Shown piece by piece: positions 7,987 through 17,007 of a stretch of 64,000 nucleotides of DNA. The notes below the pieces were generated by a model. That model saw only the letters and a list, made by a program, of their open reading frames with translations. It made no database searches and was not told where the DNA came from. This DNA is from Sporocytophaga myxococcoides (GTDB lineage: Bacteria; Bacteroidota; Bacteroidia; Cytophagales; Cytophagaceae), in the NCBI RefSeq assembly GCF_000775915.1, contig NZ_BBLT01000001.1, positions 1 through 64,000 of the forward strand, in the 5' to 3' direction. Within the stretch, counting starts at the first letter, position 1. Each line of letters opens with the position of its first letter. The translations under genes and the position numbers were made by a program.

Positions 7987-9486
7987 ATGGGAATCAGAGC
8001 AATATTAAGTAAGCCAATAGCTAATTTTGTAGTATCAAAACAAAAAAAGTGGGCGTCCGATCCGTCAGGAACTCAGCAGAAAGTCTTTAAATACCTCATC
8101 GATAAAGCGAAACATACTGCATTTGGCAGAGACCATGATTTTGCTGGTATAAAATCCTATGAAGATTTTAAAAAAAGAGTACCTGTAAGAGACTATGAGG
8201 AGTTAAAATCTTACATTGAGAAGGTCGTTGATGGCCAACCGGATATCCTTTGGCCGGACAAACCTCTTTATTTCGCCAAAACTTCAGGCACAACCAGTGG
8301 TATAAAATACATTCCAATAAGCAAAGAATCCATTCCTTACCATATTAGCGGAGCAAGAGATGCTTTGTTGAACTATGTTTATAACACCGGTAAATCAATT
8401 TTTCTGGATGGAAAGTTAATTTTCCTTTCCGGAAGTCCTGAAATGGAGATGAAAAACGGAATTCATGTGGGAAGATTATCAGGTATTGTAAATCATCATG
8501 TTCCAGGCTATCTGAGGACCAACCAAAAACCAAGTTACCAAACAAATTGCATCGAGGATTGGGAGGAAAAGCTTGATACAATCATAGAAGAAACCATAGA
8601 TCAGAGAATGACTCTTATCTCCGGTATTCCGCCATGGGTGCAAATGTACTTTGACCGAATTACTGCAAGAACTGGTAAGAAAATCAAAGATATATTTCCT
8701 GATTTCTCTTTGTTTGTTTACGGTGGCGTTAATTTTGAACCTTACAAAGCCAAATTGTTTGAATCGATAGGTAAAAAAATTGATTCAATAGAGACTTATC
8801 CTGCCTCAGAAGGGTTTATAGCCTTTCAGGATCAGCAAGATAGTAATCAGCTTTTGTTGTTGCTTAATAGTGGTATTTTCTATGAATTCATACCTGCTGA
8901 TGAATATTTTAATGAAAATCCAACCAGGTTAAATATCAATGAAGTACAGTTGGGCGTTAATTACGCATTAATTATGAATACAAATGCAGGTTTGTGGGGA
9001 TACTCTATTGGAGATATGATAAAATTCGTTTCCAAAGATCCTTACAGAATCATTGTTACTGGAAGGATAAAACATTTCATTTCGGCCTTTGGGGAACATG
9101 TTATAGGTGAAGAAGTTGAAAAAGCATTAAAATTTGCTGTTTCCAAACATCCGGAAACAGAAGTAATAGAGTTCACTGTTGCACCTCAGGTAACTCCCAA
9201 AGAAGGGCTGCCATATCATCAGTGGTTTATAGAGTTTAATAAATTTCCTAACGACATCAATGCTTTCAGAGAGGATCTGGATGCAGAGATGGTTAGGTTG
9301 AACACATATTATGACGATTTGATTTCCGGAAATATTTTAAGAAAACTGGAAATCACTCCAATGAAAAAAGGTGCATTTATAGATTACATGAAATCAATCG
9401 GAAAACTTGGTGGTCAGAATAAACTTCCGAGACTGGCTAATGATCGTAAGATTGCAGACCAGATAGAACAATTTAAGCAAGTGTAA
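7987..9486 (+). CDS. GH3 auxin-responsive promoter-family protein (acyl-adenylating ligase)
   Basis: 499 residues, full length for bacterial GH3-like proteins. These belong to the ANL adenylating superfamily and in plants conjugate acyl groups to amino acids; the bacterial substrate is unknown. The phosphate-binding loop is KTSGTTSGIKYIP (about residue 97). Later ANL-type landmarks are ETYPASEGF, the GLWGYSIGDMIKF segment and VTGRIKHFISAFGEHV. First gene of a same-strand run with dxr, rseP and the LysM gene (gap 15 nt to dxr), so it may act near isoprenoid or envelope metabolism; that is a context inference. Confidence 0.9.
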   Translation: MGIRAILSKPIANFVVSKQKKWASDPSGTQQKVFKYLIDKAKHTAFGRDHDFAGIKSYEDFKKRVPVRDYEELKSYIEKVVDGQPDILWPDKPLYFAKTSGTTSGIKYIPISKESIPYHISGARDALLNYVYNTGKSIFLDGKLIFLSGSPEMEMKNGIHVGRLSGIVNHHVPGYLRTNQKPSYQTNCIEDWEEKLDTIIEETIDQRMTLISGIPPWVQMYFDRITARTGKKIKDIFPDFSLFVYGGVNFEPYKAKLFESIGKKIDSIETYPASEGFIAFQDQQDSNQLLLLLNSGIFYEFIPADEYFNENPTRLNINEVQLGVNYALIMNTNAGLWGYSIGDMIKFVSKDPYRIIVTGRIKHFISAFGEHVIGEEVEKALKFAVSKHPETEVIEFTVAPQVTPKEGLPYHQWFIEFNKFPNDINAFREDLDAEMVRLNTYYDDLISGNILRKLEITPMKKGAFIDYMKSIGKLGGQNKLPRLANDRKIADQIEQFKQV

Positions 9487-9501
9487 ATTTTTACAGATTT
9501 C

Positions 9502-10668
9502 ATGGGTATTTTAAAAAAGCATATTGCAATATTAGGATCTACAGGTTCAATTGGAACGCAAGCTCTTGATGTTGTCAGAGCTCATCATGATAAATTTAAA
9601 ATAGATGTCCTTTCTGCTGAAAATAATGCAGAATTACTTATCAGTCAATGCCTTGAGTTTTTGCCGGAAACTGTAGTTATTGGAAATGCAGAACATTTCG
9701 AGAAAGTTAAATCAGCACTGGAGCCAGCAAATATTAAGGTGTTTTGTGGTAAAGAAGCACTTGCAGATGTGGTCCAGACTGAAAGAATAGATCTGGTGCT
9801 AACAGCGATGGTAGGCTACTCAGGCTTGTTGCCTACTCTGAAGGCTATTGCTGCCGGAAAAGATATAGCTTTGGCAAATAAAGAAACGCTAGTGGTTGCA
9901 GGTGAACTGATTACACATGCTGCCAAAATAAGTAAAGTAAATATCTATCCTGTTGACTCAGAACATTCGGCTATTTTTCAATGTCTTGCAGGCGAGGATT
10001 ATTCAAAAATCGAAAAGATAATTCTTACAGCTTCTGGTGGACCCTTTCGCGGAAAATCATTGGATTTTCTTAAAACTGTTACCAAACGAGATGCTTTGAA
10101 GCATCCAAACTGGAACATGGGAGCAAAAATAACAATAGATTCTGCCTCTTTGATGAATAAAGGGCTCGAAGTGATTGAAGCGAAGTGGCTGTTTGGACTT
10201 GAATCTTCACAAATTGAAGTAATTGTACATCCTCAATCTATCATTCATTCTCTTGTTCAGTTTACTGATGGTTCCATGAAAGCCCAGATGGGTCTGCCAG
10301 ATATGAAGTTGCCTATTCAATATGCACTCTCTTATCCGGAACGTCTCAATTCAGATTTTCCAAGGTTCAATTTTCTTGATTATCCAAATCTTACTTTTGA
10401 AAAGCCGGATATGGAAACCTTTAGAAATTTAAAACTGGCCTATGAGGCAATGGAAAAGGGAGGCAATATGGCCTGTATTTTGAATGCTGCAAATGAAATA
10501 GCTGTTCAGGAGTTTTTGGCAGATAAAATAAACTTCCTGGATATTCCAGATGTTGTTGAAGATTGTATGGCCAGCATTCCATATATATGCAGGCCTACTT
10601 ATGAAGATTTTGTACAGACAGATATTGAAACGAGACAGCTTGCAAAAAGAAAGCTTTATAAAGTATAA
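9502..10668 (+). CDS. dxr: 1-deoxy-D-xylulose-5-phosphate reductoisomerase
   Basis: 388 residues, normal length. Second step of the MEP pathway: NADPH-dependent rearrangement and reduction of DXP to 2-C-methyl-D-erythritol 4-phosphate, feeding undecaprenyl phosphate and quinones. NADPH site GSTGSIGTQALDV at residues 12-24. Metal and substrate residues are in PVDSEHSAIFQCL, TASGGPFRG and the conserved HPNWNMGAKITIDSASLMNKG stretch, followed by EAKWLF and HPQSIIHSLV. ATG at 9502, 15 nt after the GH3-family gene. Linkage to rseP downstream recalls the dxr-rseP neighbourhood common in bacteria. Confidence 0.97.
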   Translation: MGILKKHIAILGSTGSIGTQALDVVRAHHDKFKIDVLSAENNAELLISQCLEFLPETVVIGNAEHFEKVKSALEPANIKVFCGKEALADVVQTERIDLVLTAMVGYSGLLPTLKAIAAGKDIALANKETLVVAGELITHAAKISKVNIYPVDSEHSAIFQCLAGEDYSKIEKIILTASGGPFRGKSLDFLKTVTKRDALKHPNWNMGAKITIDSASLMNKGLEVIEAKWLFGLESSQIEVIVHPQSIIHSLVQFTDGSMKAQMGLPDMKLPIQYALSYPERLNSDFPRFNFLDYPNLTFEKPDMETFRNLKLAYEAMEKGGNMACILNAANEIAVQEFLADKINFLDIPDVVEDCMASIPYICRPTYEDFVQTDIETRQLAKRKLYKV

Positions 10669-10726
10669 ATTTTACTTATATTTTTCATATTTATTGATTA
10701 CTATTGTTTAAAGGAACTTAGAGATA

Positions 10727-12049
10727 ATGGATGTATTAGGCATTTTAATTATGGCAGGTCAGCTTTTGCTGGCGCTTTCTATTTTAGTGGGAGTTCACGA
10801 AGCGGGGCACATGCTTGCTGCTAAATATTTCGGAATGCGGGTTGAAAAATTTTCGATTGGTTTTCCTCCAAAAATTTTCGGGTTTAAAAAAGGTGAAACA
10901 GAATATTCATTCGGTGCTGTACCACTAGGTGGTTTCGTAAAAATCTCCGGAATGGTTGACGAGTCTCTCGATACAAAAGAGCTTTCAGAAGAACCTAAAC
11001 CTTACGAATTCAGAGCTAAGCCAGCCTGGCAAAGATTGATCGTTATGATGGGCGGAATAATTGTCAATGTTGTTGTTGGAATAATTATTTTTATAATAGC
11101 TACTTATGTATATGGGTCAGAATATTTCCCTGCTTCTGAAATTAACAAAAATGGTATAGTAGCGCATGAACTAGGAAGAGAAATAGGTTTAAAGACAGGA
11201 GATAAAATTGTCAATGTAAATGGTAAACCTTATGAGAAATTTCCAGAAGATGTTATTAATGCTGATGTATTTCTAACTGACAATAATTTTTATACTGTTA
11301 AAAGAGGCGATTCACTTCTTACTATAAAAATACCAAGCAATATTGCTGGTAAACTTTCAGAAGATAAAAACAATTTCATTTCAGCTATTACTCCATTTGG
11401 TGTGGAAGCCGTAGAAGACGGTTCTAATGCAGCAAAGGCTGGCTTGAAACCAAATGATAAGATTATCACTATCAATGGCGATTCTATAAGATATTTTCAT
11501 GAATTGACTTCCAAGCTGGAGACTCTGAAGAACAAGAGGGCAAATATTGTTGTGGAGAGAGAGGGAAAATTATTGACATTAAATCCTGAGGTATCAAAAG
11601 AAGGAAAGATTGGATTCCAGCCTAAAATGCTTCTGGAAACCAAAACGGACTATTATACTTTTTGGCAGGCCGTTCCGAAAGGCACCACTGATGCATTTGC
11701 TGTAATTACTAATACTGTAAGAGGGTTTGGAAAAATCTTTAAAAGAGAAGTACCTCTAAGCAAGTCAGTAAGCGGTCCGATTGGAATTGCATCGAAATTT
11801 GGAAATCAGTGGATCTGGCAAAGGTTCTGGTTTATGACAGGATTACTTTCCATGGTGCTTGCATTTATGAATTTCCTTCCTATACCAGCATTAGATGGAG
11901 GACACGTGATGTTCCTTACTTATGAAATAGTTTCGGGTAGAAAACCATCAGATAAATTTCTTGAAGTGGCTCAGAAAGTGGGAATGGTCATTCTATTGTC
12001 TTTAATGGTATTTGCCTTTGGCAATGACATATTTAAAAAGTTTCAATAA
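10727..12049 (+). CDS. rseP: RIP metalloprotease RseP (site-2 protease)
   Basis: 440-residue M50B intramembrane zinc protease. Helix 1 carries the HEAGH zinc motif (residues 24-28). GGFVKISGM and an N-terminal EFRAKPAWQRLIVMMGG helix follow, then two PDZ modules in the periplasmic loop (GLKTGDKIVNVNGKP and AGLKPNDKIITINGDS). The C-terminal NFLPIPALDGGHVMF supplies the third zinc ligand (Asp). It cleaves membrane-embedded regulators such as anti-sigma factors and signal-peptide remnants. The ECF-sigma operon at 4226 gives a conceivable substrate, but this is unproven. Starts 58 nt after dxr. Confidence 0.96.
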   Translation: MDVLGILIMAGQLLLALSILVGVHEAGHMLAAKYFGMRVEKFSIGFPPKIFGFKKGETEYSFGAVPLGGFVKISGMVDESLDTKELSEEPKPYEFRAKPAWQRLIVMMGGIIVNVVVGIIIFIIATYVYGSEYFPASEINKNGIVAHELGREIGLKTGDKIVNVNGKPYEKFPEDVINADVFLTDNNFYTVKRGDSLLTIKIPSNIAGKLSEDKNNFISAITPFGVEAVEDGSNAAKAGLKPNDKIITINGDSIRYFHELTSKLETLKNKRANIVVEREGKLLTLNPEVSKEGKIGFQPKMLLETKTDYYTFWQAVPKGTTDAFAVITNTVRGFGKIFKREVPLSKSVSGPIGIASKFGNQWIWQRFWFMTGLLSMVLAFMNFLPIPALDGGHVMFLTYEIVSGRKPSDKFLEVAQKVGMVILLSLMVFAFGNDIFKKFQ

Positions 12050-12066
12050 ATTTTATTTAACCTAAT

Positions 12067-13503
12067 ATGACTAAAAGGTTTTTTCAGGTTTGCCTCTTAC
12101 TATTGTTAGGAAATGCTTCTGTATTTTCTGCCCCCCTTGATTCACTTGGAGTCGTCAAAATAGACGACAAACTCCATGTGAAATATCTGGTGTCTCCGGG
12201 AGAAACTATATATGGTATTTCAACAAAATATGGTGTCTCTGTTAATGATCTGATGGAAATTAATCCTCAGTTAGAAAATGGCCTGAAGGTCGGGCAGATC
12301 ATAAACATACCTTATAATCCTTCAATTGTTCAGCAAATCAGAAAAAGTGAGGATGCCATAGTGCATAAAGTGACAGCTGGTGAAACGTTGTTTGGAATTT
12401 CCAAAAAATACAACATTCCAATGAATGATCTGTTAAAATGGAATGGGATGGAACTGAAGGCTGGTCAGGAAATAGTAGTTGGCTATAAGAGTCAACAAAG
12501 CGCTCCTTCCTCAATTGCTCAAAATTCAAATCCTAAGACGGAACCAGTAAAGCAAAATACAACTACTGAACAGCCAAAGGCAGCACCTGCTGTGAATACT
12601 GCTAATGCTCAGCCAGCAAAACCTTCTTCTGCTACAGAAACAAAGGAACCTGTAAAGCAACCTGTAGTTGCGGAAAAAACTACTCCTGCTGAAAAGGCTA
12701 AGCCACAACCGGCACCTGTAAGTACTACTGAACAATCAAATACAACAGCTACAGCATGGCCCACCAGTGGTCAGGAACAATACAGATATGATCCGGAAAT
12801 GAAGCAAATTCTGGTCATTCCGTTTGATCCATATTTATATTTCAGTGATGCTGATGATGAAATTGCAGCTAAATCCAATATGCCTCGCACCAAGGTTCGT
12901 CAGGTATTCAGAAGAAGATTAAATGCTTTACTGGATAAGCCTGGCTATGAAATGATTTATCTGGTCGGAGGAAAAGCTAAGGACTCTATTGGTGACTTGA
13001 ATAAAATTTACAGCTCAGTGAGCTATGCATATCAGGAATCTGTAACCACTGTTAATATTCAGCAACAGGAGGTAAAAGAAGCCAAAGCAAAATCTACTAA
13101 GAACTGGATTGAGAAACAGAAAGAAAAACTGATTCCTCAAAATGAAAAGAAATATGATGTGCCTGAAGATTTTGGAAGCTATTTTGGAGTGAAGATCAAA
13201 AACCCTCAGGAGTTTTTCGATTATTTTAATTCAAAATACAGCGTTGATTATTATATTTTCATCAACCAGTTTGAAGTTAAAACAGATTATGAGCATTGCC
13301 TGGATAGGGCAGCTTTAAATTTTGAAAGAAGCTTTACAACTCATTTCTCCATTTATGACAATGAAGGGAAACAAATTGCAGGCAATAAATTCAAGACGCA
13401 TTATAATTCCAATTCCAACTACGTTTACCAAATCGTTGCAGACAATTGTCCTAAAATAGCAGAGAGAATTTTATCGGAACTTCCTGCTCCAGACCAGAAA
13501 TAA
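12067..13503 (+). CDS. Secreted protein with two LysM domains
   Basis: 478 residues. Signal peptide (ending around VFSAP), then LysM 1 (VSPGETIYGISTKYGVSVNDL, about residues 40-85) and LysM 2 (VTAGETLFGISKKYNIPMNDL, about 100-140), which bind peptidoglycan glycan strands. A Pro/Thr/Lys/Ala-rich linker (about 145-235) follows, then an unassigned C-terminal domain (about 240-478) with no visible catalytic motif. Directly downstream of rseP (17-nt gap) and last of its operon, ahead of a terminator. Probably a cell-wall-bound envelope factor; enzymatic activity is not evident. Confidence 0.88.
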   Translation: MTKRFFQVCLLLLLGNASVFSAPLDSLGVVKIDDKLHVKYLVSPGETIYGISTKYGVSVNDLMEINPQLENGLKVGQIINIPYNPSIVQQIRKSEDAIVHKVTAGETLFGISKKYNIPMNDLLKWNGMELKAGQEIVVGYKSQQSAPSSIAQNSNPKTEPVKQNTTTEQPKAAPAVNTANAQPAKPSSATETKEPVKQPVVAEKTTPAEKAKPQPAPVSTTEQSNTTATAWPTSGQEQYRYDPEMKQILVIPFDPYLYFSDADDEIAAKSNMPRTKVRQVFRRRLNALLDKPGYEMIYLVGGKAKDSIGDLNKIYSSVSYAYQESVTTVNIQQQEVKEAKAKSTKNWIEKQKEKLIPQNEKKYDVPEDFGSYFGVKIKNPQEFFDYFNSKYSVDYYIFINQFEVKTDYEHCLDRAALNFERSFTTHFSIYDNEGKQIAGNKFKTHYNSNSNYVYQIVADNCPKIAERILSELPAPDQK

Positions 13504-13596
13504 CAGTAACAGAGAACTGTAACAGTAAACAGAATTAGGAACAACAGCTTATTGAAACAGGAATAATAAGAAAAAAACAATATTTATTAAAAGAAG

Positions 13597-13627
13597 AAGG
13601 CTGCTCATTTTGCAGCCTTTTATTTTT
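13597..13627 (+). terminator. Terminator after the dxr-rseP-LysM operon
   Basis: Stem AAGGCTGC with GCAGCCTT, 7-nt loop, followed by TTATTTTTT. The A-rich 5' flank may also let it act for the converging Nudix gene. Confidence 0.85.
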
Positions 13628-13698
13628 TAGAGTAATAAATTTATTCTATTCTTTTTATTATTTCAGTTCTCTATCACTGATTACTTTTACTGTTTTCC

Positions 13699-14283
13699 TC
13701 AGATCTTCAATATTCTAGCAGCTTTCAGAATACCTGCTATACTCAGACTATCAGTAATTTCATTGTTCATCACCATTTCCACCGCATCTTTCAGATGTAC
13801 TCTCTTTACCTGCAATTCTTCAGTATCTTCAGGCTCGCTTTCTCCATCTTTCAGCCCTTGTGCAAGATATAAATAACCGACTTCGGAGGTTACGCTGTTT
13901 GACGTATGGATAGTGCAGATATTGGTCCATTGATCAGCAGTAAAACCTGTTTCTTCTTTGAGTTCTCTTTTTGCAGACTCAAGTGGGTCAATACCAATTG
14001 GTCCCCCACCTTCAGGAATTTCCCAGGAATATTCATTTAGTGTATATCTGTATTGACCAACAAGGTATGTATAGCCTTCGTCATCTACCGGGATAATTCC
14101 GATAGCTATATTTTTAAAAGTTACTACTCCGTAAATTCCATTTCCTCCTTTTGGGTTGATTACCTGATCTTCGCGGACAGAAATCCATGGATTGTCATAA
14201 ATAGATCTGGAAGAGACTGTTTTCCATGGGTTTTGAGTTAGCTCCATATGTTCTGAATTTGAATTTGTGGATAAATTTAGCAT
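13699..14283 (-). CDS. Nudix hydrolase (ADP-ribose pyrophosphatase-like)
   Basis: 194 residues. Nudix fold with WEIPEGGG leading into a box ending AKRELKEETGF (about residues 93-116), which holds the metal-binding REXXEE core. The first Glu of the classical GX5EX7REUXEEXGU pattern is not in its usual place (Ile there), a departure worth noting although the core is intact. The WEIPxG context and C-terminal SEVGYLYLA resemble NudF/ADP-ribose pyrophosphatases more than MutT. Probably hydrolyses nucleoside-diphosphate-linked metabolites in the cytoplasm. The start may be ATG 14283 or the internal ATG at 14247. Divergent from rnhB. Confidence 0.88.
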   Translation of the reverse strand: MLNLSTNSNSEHMELTQNPWKTVSSRSIYDNPWISVREDQVINPKGGNGIYGVVTFKNIAIGIIPVDDEGYTYLVGQYRYTLNEYSWEIPEGGGPIGIDPLESAKRELKEETGFTADQWTNICTIHTSNSVTSEVGYLYLAQGLKDGESEPEDTEELQVKRVHLKDAVEMVMNNEITDSLSIAGILKAARILKI

Positions 14284-14353
14284 AATATAATTAAAAGAAG
14301 GATTTCAGGGAGTCATTATTATTCCTTACTTTTATAATAGCAATTTGTTATTG

Positions 14354-14962
14354 ATGCTGAAATCCTACCATACTGAAGATTTAGTGGAAGCAGGGGTTGA
14401 TGAAGCGGGAAGAGGCTGCCTTGCAGGTCCTGTTGTTGCTGCAAGCGTAATTTTACCTAAAGATTACCATCACCCTATACTCAATGATTCTAAGCAGCTT
14501 TCAAAAAAGCAAAGAGAGCTTCTGCGTGAAGAAATAAAACGTGATGCAATTTCCTGGGCAATAGCTGAAGTCTCCCATACAGTCATTGATGAAATTAATA
14601 TTCTGAATGCATCATTTCTTGCTATGCACAAGGCTATTGGAAAACTTAAAACCAAGCCCGAACTCCTTCTGATTGATGGTAATAGGTTTAAGCCCTACAA
14701 AAAAACCAGTCACTACTGTATTGTTGAAGGTGATGCAAAATATCTGAGCATTGCAGCAGCTTCTGTGCTGGCTAAAACCTACCGTGATGATCTTATGGTC
14801 AAACTTGCTTCAAAATTTCCTGTTTATGACTGGGAAAACAATATGGGATATGGAACTCCAAAGCATAGAGAAGCAATTTTCCAAAATGGACTTTCTCCTT
14901 TTCACAGGCTCTCTTTTAAACTTGATAAATCGGGCTTCGATTCTCAATTGAATTTATTTTGA
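14354..14962 (+). CDS. rnhB: Ribonuclease HII
   Basis: 202 residues. Removes ribonucleotides and RNA primers from RNA-DNA hybrids. Signature [16 protein letters not shown] gives the first Asp/Glu pair. The third acidic residue is in LLIDGNRF and the fourth in AKTYRDDLM. The C-terminal [11 protein letters not shown] is diagnostic of RNase HII. ATG at 14354 chosen; the frame also opens three codons earlier at TTG. Stand-alone, divergent from the Nudix gene, 73 nt before gcvT. Confidence 0.97.
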   Translation: MLKSYHTEDLVEAGVDEAGRGCLAGPVVAASVILPKDYHHPILNDSKQLSKKQRELLREEIKRDAISWAIAEVSHTVIDEINILNASFLAMHKAIGKLKTKPELLLIDGNRFKPYKKTSHYCIVEGDAKYLSIAAASVLAKTYRDDLMVKLASKFPVYDWENNMGYGTPKHREAIFQNGLSPFHRLSFKLDKSGFDSQLNLF

Positions 14963-15035
14963 CCTTATCTCTGACAGGCAATATTATCAATCTTTAAAGT
15001 CAAAATAAAAAATCGTATTTTTATACAATTTTTAT

Positions 15036-16139
15036 ATGGAAAACACTGAAACAATACTCAAAAAGGTCCCTTTGAATGACCTTCATACTGCACTAGGTGC
15101 TAAAATGGTACCATTCGCAGGGTTTAACATGCCTGTCCGTTATTCATCAGATCTGGATGAACATAATACTGTAAGAGAAGCTGTCGGTATTTTTGATGTA
15201 TCTCATATGGGAGAGTTTATGGTGAGGGGAAAAGGGGCTTTGGAGTTGATTCAGAAGGTGACCAGCAACGATGCGTCAAAACTGTTCAATGGCAAAATTC
15301 AATATTCTTGCTTACCAAATTCTAAAGGTGGTATTGTAGACGATCTCCTTGTCTATAAGATAAACAACGAGGAATATTTGCTTGTTGTAAATGCATCAAA
15401 TATAGAAAAGGACTGGAACTGGATATCAAGTCATAATTCGTTCGGAGCTCAGCTGGAAAATATTTCTGATCAAACAGCACTTTTTGCAGTTCAGGGCCCA
15501 AAAGCCACAGAAGCTCTTCAAGGACTTACAAGTCTAAACTTGTCTTCAATGGAATATTATACATTTGAAATTACAGATTTTGCCGGGGTTTCAAATGTGA
15601 TTGTTTCCGCTACAGGATATACTGGCGCTGGCGGTTTTGAGATTTATGTTCCCAGTGATAAAGCAGTACTTGTCTGGAATAAAATCATGGAGGCAGGTAA
15701 GTCGTTTGGAATTAAACCTATAGGTCTGGGTGCACGGGATACGTTAAGGCTGGAAATGGGATTCTGTCTTTACGGAAATGACATAGATGATAGTACTTCT
15801 CCAATAGAGGCAAATCTTGGCTGGATTACAAAATTTACCAAAGATTTTGTTAATTCTAAATCCTTAAGAGAGCAAAAAGACAAAGGTGTGTCAAAAAAGC
15901 TGGTAGGGTTTGTGATGCAGGAGAGGGGCATTCCGAGAAGCCATTATCCGATTTTGGATGCAGAGGGAAATAAAATCGGAGAAGTGACATCCGGAACACA
16001 ATCTCCAACTTTGTCTGTCGGTATTGGAATGGGATATGTTTCAACTCCATTTGCAGAGGTAGATTCAGAAATATTTATTGATATAAGAAGTAAAAAACAT
16101 AAGGCTAAGGTTGTAAAGCTTCCTTTCCTGAAGAAGTAA
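15036..16139 (+). CDS. gcvT: Glycine cleavage system aminomethyltransferase (T protein)
   Basis: 367 residues, full length. Transfers the methylene group from the lipoyl H-protein aminomethyl intermediate to tetrahydrofolate, releasing ammonia. Family landmarks: [27 protein letters not shown], the folate-site region [12 protein letters not shown] with [18 protein letters not shown], and the C-terminal barrel [21 protein letters not shown]. gcvH and gcvP are not in the window, so the system is split. No glycine riboswitch fits in the 73-nt upstream gap. Followed after 10 nt by comB. Confidence 0.97.
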   Translation: MENTETILKKVPLNDLHTALGAKMVPFAGFNMPVRYSSDLDEHNTVREAVGIFDVSHMGEFMVRGKGALELIQKVTSNDASKLFNGKIQYSCLPNSKGGIVDDLLVYKINNEEYLLVVNASNIEKDWNWISSHNSFGAQLENISDQTALFAVQGPKATEALQGLTSLNLSSMEYYTFEITDFAGVSNVIVSATGYTGAGGFEIYVPSDKAVLVWNKIMEAGKSFGIKPIGLGARDTLRLEMGFCLYGNDIDDSTSPIEANLGWITKFTKDFVNSKSLREQKDKGVSKKLVGFVMQERGIPRSHYPILDAEGNKIGEVTSGTQSPTLSVGIGMGYVSTPFAEVDSEIFIDIRSKKHKAKVVKLPFLKK

Positions 16140-16149
16140 AAGCTAGAAT

Positions 16150-16872
16150 ATGAGAAAAGTGGATGTATGCCTTACCCCTGAGCTCCTTCATTTATATGGA
16201 GTAAAAAACAGGGTAGTTGTAATTGTTGATATTCTTAGGGCAACCTCATGTATGACTGTAGCCATTGCTAATGGGGTTGAAAAAATTATTCCTGTTGCGA
16301 AGTTGGAGGAATGTCAGTCACTTAGGCAAAAAGGATGTGTTGGTGCTGCCGAAAGGGATGGAAAAATGCCTGAAGGTTTCGATCTTGGAAATTCTCCCCT
16401 CGCTTATCTTAACAATGCTTATGCGGGCAAAACCATTGCTATGACTACAACCAATGGAACTTTGGCAATCTCAAAATCAAAAGATGCAGAAGAAGTTATC
16501 ATCGGTTCTTTTCTGAATAAAACTGCTGTTATAAACTATCTTATTTCTCAACCTAATGATGTGCTGATTGTTTGTGCAGGGTGGAAAGGTAAAGTAAATC
16601 TTGAAGATACTCTATTTGCTGGTGCAGTAGTGGAAGGTTTGAAAGATCATTTTGAAATTGAAAATGATGCTGTTATTGCTTCTGCCACATTGTACAATTA
16701 TGCTAAAAAAGATATGTTGGATTACCTTTCAGCATGCTCGCATGTCAAAAGATTAAAAAATCTACACATTCAAAAAGATATTGAATTTTGTCTTCGCGAA
16801 GATCAGTTTAATGTAATACCAGTGCTTAAAGAAGATGCATTGGTTGATATGGAAAAACTGGTCCTGACTTAA
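16150..16872 (+). CDS. comB: 2-phosphosulfolactate phosphatase family protein (ComB)
   Basis: 240 residues matching the ComB family (PF04029): opening VDVCLTPELLHLY, VVVIVDILRATSCMTVAIANG, then AGKTIAMTTTNGT and CAGWKGKVNLEDTLFAGA. The characterised archaeal enzyme dephosphorylates 2-phosphosulfolactate in coenzyme M synthesis. Bacteroidota do not make coenzyme M in the methanogen sense, so the product here may serve sulfolactate or sulfonolipid-related metabolism (inference). Only 10 nt after gcvT, likely co-transcribed. Confidence 0.88.
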   Translation: MRKVDVCLTPELLHLYGVKNRVVVIVDILRATSCMTVAIANGVEKIIPVAKLEECQSLRQKGCVGAAERDGKMPEGFDLGNSPLAYLNNAYAGKTIAMTTTNGTLAISKSKDAEEVIIGSFLNKTAVINYLISQPNDVLIVCAGWKGKVNLEDTLFAGAVVEGLKDHFEIENDAVIASATLYNYAKKDMLDYLSACSHVKRLKNLHIQKDIEFCLREDQFNVIPVLKEDALVDMEKLVLT

Positions 16873-16940
16873 TCTTTTAATGGCTAATTCCTGCTTCTTC
16901 AGGAGTAAAAATGAAGATGTGGTTTATTAATCAGACTTAA

Positions 16941-16992
16941 AAAAGTGTCCTGAATTCAAGTAATTTTTACTTGCATTCAGGACTCCTTTTGT
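16941..16992. terminator. Long hairpin terminator between comB and ilvE
   Basis: Arms GTCCTGAAT-T-CAAGTAA (16947-16963) and TTACTTG-C-ATTCAGGAC (16967-16983) pair over 16 bp with one mismatch and a TTT loop. T-rich tails on both strands serve the convergent genes. Confidence 0.85.
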
Positions 16993-17007
16993 TTATAAAC
17001 TTTTGGA

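Noticed and set aside
14963-15035. Possible glycine riboswitch upstream of gcvT
   Set aside because: The gap is only 73 nt and shows none of the conserved glycine-aptamer helices.
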